The notes below the pieces were generated by a model. The model did not search any database, was not told the origin of the DNA, and saw only the letters and a program-made list of their open reading frames with translations. The translations under genes and the position numbers were made by a program. From a virus: DNA of 48,666 nucleotides. Below, one piece after another: positions 1 to 6,331 of this stretch. How positions within the stretch are numbered: position 1 is the first letter of the stretch; every line of letters starts with the position of its first letter. The stretch is taken from positions 1 to 48,666 of the IMG/VR virus record IMGVR_UViG_3300031654_000005. One strand, 5' to 3'.

Positions 1-149
1 TGGATAACAAAAGTAAAGAAATTGTCCGCCAAATGGCCAGAGAATTCGGTTACCAGATCTGGGCGGAAGAGGTGGATGACACTGGTACAATTGGATTTTA
101 TATCGAAAATGGAGAAATAAAAGCCGAAAACGAAGATGCACCGTTTTAA
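1..149 (+). CDS. C-terminal end of Rad50/SMC-like ATPase (partial, duplicated end)
   Basis: This is the last 48 codons of the ATPase gene that is complete at 47389-48639, appearing here only because the assembly ends overlap. It is read from base 3 and stops at TAA 147-149. It covers the region after Walker B and ends with the acidic, SSB-like tip NEDAPF. It should not be counted as a second gene. Confidence 0.9.
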   Translation, partial: DNKSKEIVRQMAREFGYQIWAEEVDDTGTIGFYIENGEIKAENEDAPF

Positions 150-176
150 CGTGAAAAATAATATTAGGAGATTATT
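1..176. repeat. Terminal direct repeat (left copy)
   Basis: Bases 1-176 repeat 48491-48666 with a single difference (G at 49, A at 48539). This is the signature of a circular or circularly permuted molecule linearised by assembly. The mismatch changes Gly to Asp in the ATPase reading frame, so it probably reflects population variation or a sequencing error. The SPP1-type portal and terminase fit headful packaging of permuted DNA, which is inference. Confidence 0.95.
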
Positions 177-179
177 ACT

Positions 180-794
180 GTGGTAAACAGAAAAGAGATA
201 GACAGAAGATATTATCTTGGACATAAAGAAAAAATAAAAGAAAAAAATAAAAAATTCAGAGAAGAAAATCCTTTATATTCTAAAGAATGGTGGAAAAATA
301 ATCGTAAGAAACAAAGAAAATATCGAAAGGAATGGAAGGAAAAGAATATAAAGAGAGCAAAAGAAATCTGGGATAAACACTATATGGAAAATATTGCAAA
401 TATAAGAGTGAGAGATAAAAAATTTAAAAAGGAGAAATACCACAATGATTTAAGTTATCGTATTAACGATTTAATGAGCAGGGCAATAAGACATTCTCTA
501 AAAGGTAATAAAAATGGTAAACACTGGGAAAAATTAGTTAAATATACAACAGAAGACTTAATCAAACACTTAAAGAAAACAATACCAAAAGGATATAACT
601 GGCAAGACTTTTTAAAAGGTAAATTACATATTGATCATAGAATACCTAAGAGTATATTTAATTTTGATAAACCAAATCAAATCGATTTTCAGCGATGTTG
701 GGCTTTGGAAAACTTAAGATTATTACCTGCAAGAGAAAATCTAATAAAAAGTAATAAATTAATAAGACCGTTCCAACCTGCATTAAAAATCTAA
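180..794 (+). CDS. HNH homing endonuclease, free-standing
   Basis: A 204-residue, very basic protein. Residues 20-70 hold lysine-rich Y/W-x-N-type repeats. The C-terminal nuclease part has IDH at 151-153 and the CWALENLRLLP block at 173-183, typical of the phage HNH family in which an Asp-His pair and a downstream Asn bind the metal. The GTG start is set by AGGAG at 166-170. It sits between the ATPase and the RDF-like gene, so it interrupts the recombination block without breaking either gene. Three relatives with the same C-terminal block lie at 3440, 29805 and 46273. It probably nicks or cuts DNA of related phages to spread itself. Confidence 0.88.
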   Translation: MVNRKEIDRRYYLGHKEKIKEKNKKFREENPLYSKEWWKNNRKKQRKYRKEWKEKNIKRAKEIWDKHYMENIANIRVRDKKFKKEKYHNDLSYRINDLMSRAIRHSLKGNKNGKHWEKLVKYTTEDLIKHLKKTIPKGYNWQDFLKGKLHIDHRIPKSIFNFDKPNQIDFQRCWALENLRLLPARENLIKSNKLIRPFQPALKI

Positions 795-813
795 AAATTG
801 GGGAGGAAAATTA

Positions 814-990
814 ATGAGTCTAAAGTCTATTGCTAAATACAGAGCAAGAAAAAACGATACTAGTATTAAAGAAGAAATGAAATGGCTTAAAGCAAAAGAA
901 CAAATCGATTATGAAAAATTATTTGGGGCCGAAGTAAAGATAAATAAATACGGCCGCAAAATAAAAAATTTAGGAGGTAATTTTAAATGA
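814..990 (+). CDS. Small charged protein of unknown function (58 aa)
   Basis: A 58-residue, lysine-rich, probably helical protein (begins MSLKSIAKYRARKND) with no recognised domain. A good ribosome site (GGGAGG at 801-806) precedes the ATG. The stop TGA overlaps the ATG of the 538-residue RDF-like gene (ATGA), so the two are translationally coupled. The coupling suggests a partner or accessory factor for the downstream DNA protein, but nothing in the sequence shows a function. Confidence 0.7.
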   Translation: MSLKSIAKYRARKNDTSIKEEMKWLKAKEQIDYEKLFGAEVKINKYGRKIKNLGGNFK

Positions 991-2603
991 ATAATACGGG
1001 TGGCACAAATTTTTTTAAACGATTTACTAAGATTGTAGGTGAACATCCTATTAGCAGTATCCGGAGATTAACCTGGAAAGGCAAAATCCGGCTGGGGATA
1101 AAGGTCCCTACTATAGCAAAAGATAAGGATGGAAAATATAAGAAGGATCAGAATGGGGATCCCCTACAGGCAAGAGATAAATATGGAGAATTGGCATTTC
1201 ACCCTAAAGATGTCCCTTACTTTGTATGCCCTAAGGAAGTTAAGACAATGTTCGGAGAAGAACCCACTGAATTAAAAATTGCATTCCCCTTATCCGGATT
1301 AGATGAAAATGGTTTGCCGGATATCGGGGGTCTGTTTCCCCAAGCCTATAAATGGTATGGAAGCTCCAGGGGACTCAAATGTGTGGGGAATGGAGAAAGG
1401 GCAATGAGGGCAAACGAAAAAGGGGTTTTTGAAGAAGTGGAATGCCCCTGCGATAAGTTTGGCCAAAAGGATGGCTGTAGTAAGCGGGCCAGCCTTTTCT
1501 TTTTTATCCCCGATATATCAATGGGTGGTATTTATGTAATTGATTCCGGCTCCTGGAATACTATGGTTGATGTCCAGAGTGGGATTTACCTGGCTTTAGA
1601 ACTACTAAAAGATCCTATAACTAACCGATATAACAGTATTACAATGTTGCCTTTTAAGTTAAGGCGAATGCAAAAGGAGACCCAGCACGAAGGTAGAAAA
1701 GATAAGCACTGGCCTTTAACCTGTGAATTGGATTTGCCTATACCGGAAATAAAAAAGATTAGGGAAGGTCAGACATTATTCTTAGGCCAAAAAAGAATAT
1801 ACCAGCTCCCTGATATTCCAGACGAGAATCCTAAATCAGATAGTGAAAAAGAGGGGGCGGTAATCATTCCAAAGAATGAAGAAGAAGCAAAAAATTTAGC
1901 AAAAAAACAATCAAAGGAATTCAAAAAAGAACTTAAAGAAACTGAAGCAAAAATAGCAGAGAAAAAAGAAAAATTGGCCAAAGAGACCGAAGAATCAAAA
2001 GACCAGGAAGCCCAGCTAAAGAAGGATCGGGAAGAAGGAAATGGCAAACTCAAATCTTATCAAGAATCGAAAAAAACTTATAAAGAAAAGGTTAAAGAAG
2101 AAACTAAAATTTTACTGGTTATATCGAAACAGGCTCAAAAGGCCGGGATTGATTCCTTCGATAAGCTGGTTAAGTTCGCTGTAGATATGGGAATATTTAA
2201 AACCATGCTTAGCGAACATCTGGCCAGAAAGGTTTTAACTTCTAATAAAGATAAATATAATCAGCTCATGAAAGCCCTGGAACCACCCACCGAAGATGAT
2301 AAAGAAAAATTGGATAAGATGTTTGAAACATTTAATAAGGCGGGTTTAGATACCTGGAAAGAGATTGCCTGGTTTGCCTGTAAAGCCAATGTAAAAGAGC
2401 CGGGCAGTCCAATTGAGGAATTGAAACAAATCTTACTTGATAACCCAGAAGCAGTAGAAAAAATAATAGAGATGTCGAAAAGTGAAGAAGAACAGGAAAC
2501 TGCTAAAGAGAATATCTCGGATAACAAAAAATCACTTGAAATAATCAATAAGGATGCACCTTTCCCAGACGAAGAAATTGCTGATGAGGATATACCGTTT
2601 TAA
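987..2603 (+). CDS. RDF-like / metal-binding DNA protein with SSB-like C-terminal tip
   Basis: A 538-residue protein. Residues 1-285 resemble the phage family annotated as recombination directionality factor-like (phiC31/phiBT1 gp3 type) or 'hydrolase or metal-binding protein'. Four cysteines (132, 153, 155, 164) look like a zinc site. A charged coiled coil spans about 300-380, followed by a helical region. The protein ends in an acidic tail finishing ADEDIPF, close to the DDDIPF tip by which bacterial SSB recruits repair and replication proteins. The family usually sits next to an SMC-like ATPase, as here across the HNH insertion. No integrase is present, so a recombination or ssDNA-binding role is more likely than control of excision. 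Confidence 0.6.
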   Translation: MNNTGGTNFFKRFTKIVGEHPISSIRRLTWKGKIRLGIKVPTIAKDKDGKYKKDQNGDPLQARDKYGELAFHPKDVPYFVCPKEVKTMFGEEPTELKIAFPLSGLDENGLPDIGGLFPQAYKWYGSSRGLKCVGNGERAMRANEKGVFEEVECPCDKFGQKDGCSKRASLFFFIPDISMGGIYVIDSGSWNTMVDVQSGIYLALELLKDPITNRYNSITMLPFKLRRMQKETQHEGRKDKHWPLTCELDLPIPEIKKIREGQTLFLGQKRIYQLPDIPDENPKSDSEKEGAVIIPKNEEEAKNLAKKQSKEFKKELKETEAKIAEKKEKLAKETEESKDQEAQLKKDREEGNGKLKSYQESKKTYKEKVKEETKILLVISKQAQKAGIDSFDKLVKFAVDMGIFKTMLSEHLARKVLTSNKDKYNQLMKALEPPTEDDKEKLDKMFETFNKAGLDTWKEIAWFACKANVKEPGSPIEELKQILLDNPEAVEKIIEMSKSEEEQETAKENISDNKKSLEIINKDAPFPDEEIADEDIPF

Positions 2604-2618
2604 AACGGCCGTGAACGG

Positions 2619-2641
2619 AAGATAACCATGTTTATCTTTTT
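2619..2641 (+). terminator. Weak intrinsic terminator candidate
   Basis: AAGATAA (2619-2625) pairs with TTATCTT (2632-2638) around a 6-base loop, and the stem runs into five Ts (2637-2641). It lies 16 bases after the stop of the RDF-like gene. The stem is AT-rich, so termination would be partial at best. Confidence 0.35.
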
Positions 2642-2647
2642 AGGCCT

Positions 2648-2687
2648 GGGGGAGTAGGAATGGGCATGCAATTAAAGCTACTTCCCC
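2648..2687 (+). promoter_or_regulatory. GC-rich leader hairpin
   Basis: GGGGGAGTAG (2648-2657) pairs over 10 bp with CTACTTCCCC (2678-2687), with a G-U wobble at the fifth pair and a 20-base loop. It sits 57 bases before the next gene. The hairpin at 5538-5572 has the same outer half (GGGGG/TCCCC with G-U at pair five) and a different inner half, so the two look like relatives with compensatory changes. A 26-codon ATG frame at 2660-2740 lies in the loop and beyond and is not called as a gene. Confidence 0.5.
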
Positions 2688-2744
2688 GCTGTTATTATAT
2701 TTTATATTTTATCAATTATATTAAAAATGGAAGAGGATAAATGA

Positions 2745-3047
2745 ATGAAATATTTTATGGAGAGTGAAGATGAGGATGGAGTTTCTACCATAGATGGCTA
2801 TATGGATAGGATAATAGACGGAGAGGATGAAGAAATAGAATTATTTGAAATGAAAAGAGATATTGGTGGACAAATGTGGTGTGATGAGGGTTTTGAATTT
2901 GTGGAAAAAGGTGATTGTGGTAAATGGTGTCTCTCCTATAAACCTTGTAACGGGAAAAGTGGAAGATGTAGAAATTTAAAGAATGGGTTTATACGAACAG
3001 GAAGAAAATTCTTCTTAACAAAAAATGGATTAAAGAAGATAGAATGA
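2745..3047 (+). CDS. Cysteine-rich small phage protein, unknown
   Basis: A 100-residue protein with an acidic N-terminal half and a basic C-terminal half. Five cysteines lie in the central part, spaced C-x11-C-x3-C-x5-C-x6-C, which suggests a zinc-binding or disulphide-stabilised fold. No family was recognised. The start has an AGAGGAT ribosome site about 6 bases upstream. Its stop overlaps the start of the 3D-domain gene (ATGA), so the two are co-translated. Confidence 0.65.
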   Translation: MKYFMESEDEDGVSTIDGYMDRIIDGEDEEIELFEMKRDIGGQMWCDEGFEFVEKGDCGKWCLSYKPCNGKSGRCRNLKNGFIRTGRKFFLTKNGLKKIE

Positions 3048-3433
3048 AAAAACTAATAATCATAATTGAAATTATAATATTAATCTTATTAATTTATATC
3101 GCTATACCAAAACAGGGGAATGGAGAAGAGCCTAAATATTTTATCTTAGAATCTACCGGATACTATCCTGGTCCGGAATCATGCGCACCCTTTAATGATG
3201 GCTTTACTGCCATAGGCGATGTGGCTGGCAGGGGCTGTATTGCTATAGATCCTAATGCTGGAATTTTAAAAATGGGGCAAAGAGTATTTGTAGAAGATTA
3301 TGGTCATGGAAAATGTAACGATGTGGGCCAAGCTATTAAGGGTTGGAAAATTGACTTATGTTTCGATACGCTTCAAGAGGCGAAAGATTGGGGTAGGAAA
3401 TTAGTTCATGTATACATAATTGAGGAGAAATAA
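3044..3433 (+). CDS. 3D-domain cell-wall protein, membrane anchored
   Basis: A 129-residue protein. Residues 4-21 form a hydrophobic segment (signal anchor or uncleaved signal peptide), so the rest is probably outside the membrane. The C-terminal part matches the 3D domain (PF06725), named for three conserved aspartates: D69 in AIDP, D93 in NDVG and D104 in KIDL, followed by the typical eA..WGrk..hVyi end. 3D domains have a double-psi barrel related to lytic transglycosylases and act on peptidoglycan. In phages they occur with lysis or DNA-entry functions. It lies in the early region, far from the M15 endolysin at 44607, so an entry or wall-remodelling role is possible. Confidence 0.8.
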   Translation: MKKLIIIIEIIILILLIYIAIPKQGNGEEPKYFILESTGYYPGPESCAPFNDGFTAIGDVAGRGCIAIDPNAGILKMGQRVFVEDYGHGKCNDVGQAIKGWKIDLCFDTLQEAKDWGRKLVHVYIIEEK

Positions 3434-3439
3434 ATAATT

Positions 3440-4033
3440 ATGCCATATAAAGATAGAAATAAAAAAAGAGAAAGTGATAAACGATATAGAGAAAATAATC
3501 GAGAAAGAATAAGAGAAAGAGAAAAGCAATATTATAAAAATAATCAAAAAGAAATAAAAGAATATGCGAAATGCTGGCGTAAAAATAATTCCGAAAAAAT
3601 AAAAAAAATATATAAAAGATATTATAAAAATAATTATGAAAGAGTAAAAAGATTGGCAAGAAATTGGCAGAGAAATAAAAATAGAACAGATTTGAAATTT
3701 AACCTTAATTGTAAAATAAATAGAATGATAAATCATTCATTAAAAGGTAATAAAAATAGTAAGTGCTGGGAAATTCTCGGATATGACAAGGCTGACTTAA
3801 TTAAACGTTTAAAATTTACTTTACCCGAAGGCTATAATTGGAATGATTATTTAGAAGGTAACCTTGAAATAGATCATATTATACCGAAGAGTATTTTTAA
3901 TTTTACTAAAACAGAAGATACTGATTTTAAGTGTTGTTGGAATCTGAAAAATTTAAGATTATTACCAGCGAAAGAAAATCGTATTAAAAAAGATAAATTA
4001 ATTAAATCTTTTCAATTAGCATTAAAAATATAA
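3440..4033 (+). CDS. HNH homing endonuclease, free-standing
   Basis: A 197-residue paralogue of the protein at 180-794. The N-terminal 80 residues contain several short repeats of the form YYKNNxxExIK, probably DNA-contacting helices. The nuclease core has IDH at 144-146 and the CWNLKNLRLLP block near the C-terminus, with matching DNA-level similarity around the SLKGNKN segment. The ribosome site (GAGGAG, 3421-3426) is a long 13 bases from the ATG, which may keep expression low. It separates the 3D-domain gene from an unknown early gene. Confidence 0.86.
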   Translation: MPYKDRNKKRESDKRYRENNRERIREREKQYYKNNQKEIKEYAKCWRKNNSEKIKKIYKRYYKNNYERVKRLARNWQRNKNRTDLKFNLNCKINRMINHSLKGNKNSKCWEILGYDKADLIKRLKFTLPEGYNWNDYLEGNLEIDHIIPKSIFNFTKTEDTDFKCCWNLKNLRLLPAKENRIKKDKLIKSFQLALKI

Positions 4034-4084
4034 AGAGTGGGGTCGGAAACTGACAAAGGTTTATGTGATTGAAGGAATTGAATA

Positions 4085-4417
4085 ATGTGTGATTGTGTAA
4101 ACGTTAAAATGGGTAGTTATGATAATCAAATTACATTAAAAATACCTAATGGTGAGTTGATGGGAATTGATAAATGTATAGCTGACGAAATTAAATATTT
4201 ATGGTCATTAAAAATTAATACGAATGGTTGCTGTTGTGGACACAATATTAATAAGGGCTATATAGGTGTTGATGATAAAGATATTGAGTTCATGAAAAAA
4301 TTAGGATACAAAATAATAATATTCAAAAACGACCTAGGAAATGAAAATCATTTTTATCCTAAAAGTCATAAAGATAAAAATGGAAAATTGGAATATATGC
4401 ACTATGAAGGAGAATAA
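4085..4417 (+). CDS. Conserved phage protein with CCCGHN motif, unknown
   Basis: A 110-residue protein with Cys at positions 2 and 4 and a central INTNGCCCGHN stretch followed by GYIGV. This motif is familiar from small uncharacterised phage and prophage proteins and probably binds metal. The C-terminal half is a short alpha/beta unit (EFMKKLGYKIII). No function is known to me. It is followed two bases later by the 56-residue zinc-finger-like gene. Confidence 0.7.
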   Translation: MCDCVNVKMGSYDNQITLKIPNGELMGIDKCIADEIKYLWSLKINTNGCCCGHNINKGYIGVDDKDIEFMKKLGYKIIIFKNDLGNENHFYPKSHKDKNGKLEYMHYEGE

Positions 4418-4419
4418 AA

Positions 4420-4590
4420 ATGAAAAAATACAGGCTGCAAGAAGGCCTTGCCTGGATATGCTTCCGGTGCGGGAAGAAGATCCTTAATTTAGACGATATG
4501 ATTATGTATGATCATAGACTTTATCACAAGAAATGCGCTTTAACTTTACTGGATAAAATAAAGAAAAAATTATTTGGGGATAAAAGATAA
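4420..4590 (+). CDS. Small treble-clef/LIM-like zinc protein (56 aa)
   Basis: A 56-residue protein. CFRC at residues 15-18 and the later DHRLYHKKC make a likely Cys-Cys-His-Cys metal site of half-LIM or treble-clef type, followed by a basic C-terminal helix. AAGGAG at 4407-4412 serves as ribosome site. Such proteins usually bind nucleic acid or protein partners. No family was assigned. Confidence 0.65.
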   Translation: MKKYRLQEGLAWICFRCGKKILNLDDMIMYDHRLYHKKCALTLLDKIKKKLFGDKR

Positions 4591-4592
4591 CC

Positions 4593-4790
4593 ATGACAAG
4601 CGGTGTATATAAACGTATCAAAAGGAACAAACGGGGGATTTATAAGACTAAATTTCGTAGATCTGTAGAAGAATTAAGAGAATTTACTAAAGAGAATGAC
4701 ATCAAACTTTTGGATCTGCTGAAATATATGAGAAGAAGAAATGATAAAAAGATTCAAAAGGAAACCATAGATGTCAAAAATAATTCTTGA
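4593..4790 (+). CDS. Small basic protein, unknown (65 aa)
   Basis: A 65-residue protein with an Arg/Lys-rich N-terminal third and a predicted helix (SVEELREFTKEND). The opening MTSGVYKR resembles the first residues of the NUMOD3-HNH protein at 29805, which starts MTTGIYKR, so it may be a DNA-binding N-terminus. The start lies two bases after the previous stop. The last 20 bases overlap the next gene. Function not recognised. Confidence 0.55.
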   Translation: MTSGVYKRIKRNKRGIYKTKFRRSVEELREFTKENDIKLLDLLKYMRRRNDKKIQKETIDVKNNS

Positions 4791-4989
4791 TCTTTGTGGC
4801 GGGACCGGAGCGTGGAGTAAAAAATATAAAGATAAATGGGGTTATAGCCAAGCGAAAGATATAAATATAAATGAAATAAAATGTTTTAAAAGAAATTGTT
4901 TCAGACCACACGATTGGAATCATGATGGGCATTTAGTTTGTATTACTAATGCTAATTTTGGATGTCCAGAGGATTGGAAGAAAAGATGA
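4771..4989 (+). CDS. Truncated DNA methyltransferase N-terminus fused to Cys-rich tail
   Basis: A 72-residue protein that begins with ILDLCGGTGAWSKKYKD, the SAM-binding motif I of a phage DNA methyltransferase family that is normally several times longer. The catalytic and target-recognition parts are missing. The remaining residues are unrelated: a Cys/His-rich stretch (CFKRNC, HDWNHDGH, C, C) ending GCPEDWKKR that could bind zinc. It is either a decayed gene or a new small protein formed by fusion after a deletion. It overlaps the previous gene by 20 bases, and its stop overlaps the next ATG. Confidence 0.5.
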   Translation: MSKIILDLCGGTGAWSKKYKDKWGYSQAKDININEIKCFKRNCFRPHDWNHDGHLVCITNANFGCPEDWKKR

Positions 4990-5120
4990 AAACATTAGAG
5001 AATATTTACGAATGGGTAATTATAGTTTTGGCAATATTTATTCTCGTAATACCCGAAATAGCTTATAGTTGCTTGCTTAGAACGAGGGATAAACTGGAAG
5101 ATATTATAGGGGAACTATAA
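4986..5120 (+). CDS. Single-pass membrane microprotein (44 aa)
   Basis: A 44-residue protein with one hydrophobic segment (VIIVLAIFILVIPEIAYS) preceded by a short acidic N-terminus and followed by a charged tail. Its ATG overlaps the stop of the previous gene (ATGA). It could act at the inner membrane, for example in exclusion or lysis timing. The sequence alone does not decide. Confidence 0.5.
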   Translation: MKTLENIYEWVIIVLAIFILVIPEIAYSCLLRTRDKLEDIIGEL

Positions 5121-5165
5121 AAGTTATATAAATAAACTATAAAAAAAGAGGGGAGAACTATAAAT

Positions 5166-5372
5166 ATGACCTATAAAGAATTATTTGCGGTAACAGATCT
5201 ATTAAACGATATCAGGGAAGACCGGGAAATTAAAATTCACAATAATACCAGGATAGATTTAATGGAAGTAGAGAATTATTTTAAGAACTTGATTGCCGAT
5301 ATAGACAAGAAGAAAGTAAAAAGTAAAGATCCGGTTATGTACTACCGATTAGCCATTGAGGTTAATAAATAA
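5166..5372 (+). CDS. Small helical protein, unknown (68 aa)
   Basis: A 68-residue acidic/basic helical protein (MTYKELFAVTDLLND...). A GGGGAGAA ribosome site lies about 9 bases before the ATG. No motif was recognised. It is the last gene before the GC-rich structured stretch at 5387-5572. Confidence 0.55.
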   Translation: MTYKELFAVTDLLNDIREDREIKIHNNTRIDLMEVENYFKNLIADIDKKKVKSKDPVMYYRLAIEVNK

Positions 5373-5386
5373 AAAGGGGTGAATCC

Positions 5387-5572
5387 CGGCGATCCGGCTT
5401 TCTCTCCAGGGTTCTCCGGATTGCCGATCCCTGCTCCTTTGACCATATTTCAGGGGGGCAGGGCTGATTAAAAAAGGGGGAGATGATGCCTTTGATTGTG
5501 GTTTAATATTTCTTTATGTAAGAATGACTAAAGTGTCGGGGGCAGGTTTTTGTGGCTATTTTACCTGTCCCC
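5387..5572 (+). ncRNA. Candidate structured RNA / leader with three hairpins
   Basis: This 220-base gap without a gene is GC-rich in an AT-rich genome and folds locally three times. Hairpin 1 pairs 5387-5397 with 5416-5426 (11 bp). Hairpin 2 pairs 5429-5441 with 5451-5463 (13 bp). Hairpin 3 pairs 5538-5547 with 5563-5572 (10 bp). Each stem contains G-T pairs that work only as G-U in RNA read from the + strand. No stem is followed by a T-run, so they do not look like plain terminators. The last one ends just before the ribosome site of the 5593 gene. It may be a leader, an RNA-stability element or a small RNA. Confidence 0.5.
5492..5520 (+). promoter_or_regulatory. Promoter candidate for the replication operon
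   Basis: TTGATT (5492-5497) and TATGTA (5515-5520) are 17 bases apart. This would start transcription near 5527, making hairpin 3 (5538-5572) the 5' leader of the operon from 5593 through the O gene. The match to consensus is moderate. Confidence 0.35.
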
Positions 5573-5592
5573 AGAAAAAGGAGATTAATTAA

Positions 5593-5940
5593 ATGAAATT
5601 TAAATTAGGTCAAAAAGTAAGATATAGAAGAATAACCAGAAAAAGAAAGATAGATCAAAAGTATTGGGAGTTTGACGATTTTAAGGAATATGAGGAAAAA
5701 CATCTGAAAAGAAGGGAACTTGTTTATCTAGATAAAGAAATTAATGGCTATGTCGTAGGCAGAAGAAAGTTAGTCTTTTATACAATATTCGAAGCAGTAA
5801 GAGAAGAAGGGGATTTCTTAGAACCTAGGGCCGAATGGGTAAAAATAAAAAGACAAGAATATGGATTTGCTTATTTGGTTGCCTATACTATGGGCAAAAC
5901 TGATTATGTTTTAGAAAAAGATTTAAGAGGGGTTAATTAA
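5593..5940 (+). CDS. Conserved phage protein, unknown (115 aa)
   Basis: A 115-residue, strongly basic, beta-rich protein. It begins KFKLGQKVRYRR and later has NGYVVGRRKLV, a pattern seen in small phage proteins with SH3-like barrels, so nucleic-acid binding is possible. AAGGAG lies 11 bases before the ATG. It leads the run that contains the winged-helix protein and O protein, with one base between its stop and the next ATG. Confidence 0.6.
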   Translation: MKFKLGQKVRYRRITRKRKIDQKYWEFDDFKEYEEKHLKRRELVYLDKEINGYVVGRRKLVFYTIFEAVREEGDFLEPRAEWVKIKRQEYGFAYLVAYTMGKTDYVLEKDLRGVN

Positions 5941-5941
5941 A

Positions 5942-6325
5942 ATGACAAATCATGTCTGTAGAGGGCACAAACAAATTTACAATCAGGATATTTGGAATAT
6001 CATCAAAGAACATGTAGGTGCTTTTAACGCTATCAGTCAATATGAGATAGTCAATAAATATCTTTACTGGCACAATGATGGAATTACCGATAGGTCGGTC
6101 CGCGTGGCAATCAGGGAATTGCGACGGGAAGGCTATCCGATCCTAAGCACCCCGCATAAGCCAGGCGGATATTTTATCCCCTTTACCCACGAGGAAGCAA
6201 AAGAGTGGCGGGAGCGTATGCGCAAGAAGGCGATCAAAGAATTAGCGATAATCAATCCGGTATTGAAGGCTTGCAATGAGATGTTTCCACAAAAGGTAAG
6301 TCAGTTAGAAATATTCGAGAGGTAG
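5942..6325 (+). CDS. Winged-helix DNA-binding protein of the replication region
   Basis: A 127-residue protein. Residues 20-85 look like a winged helix: DIWNIIKEHVGAF, then a recognition helix around TDRSVRVAIRELRREG, then a wing (PILSTPHKPGGYF). This resembles small phage HTH proteins found directly before replication initiators. A helical C-terminal part (70-127) may mediate oligomerisation. It lies six bases before the O gene, so it may help load replication proteins or control the operon. Confidence 0.65.
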   Translation: MTNHVCRGHKQIYNQDIWNIIKEHVGAFNAISQYEIVNKYLYWHNDGITDRSVRVAIRELRREGYPILSTPHKPGGYFIPFTHEEAKEWRERMRKKAIKELAIINPVLKACNEMFPQKVSQLEIFER

Positions 6326-6331
6326 GGTAGA

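Noticed and set aside
1698-2548. Minus-strand frames of about 95 codons opposite the RDF-like gene, and many others elsewhere
   Set aside because: They are serine/phenylalanine-rich shadows of lysine-rich coding sequence, without ribosome sites or recognisable domains.
2660-2740. 26-codon ATG frame behind GGGGGAG
   Set aside because: The ribosome-like bases belong to the hairpin stem at 2648-2687, and the peptide has no recognisable character. Kept only as a remark.
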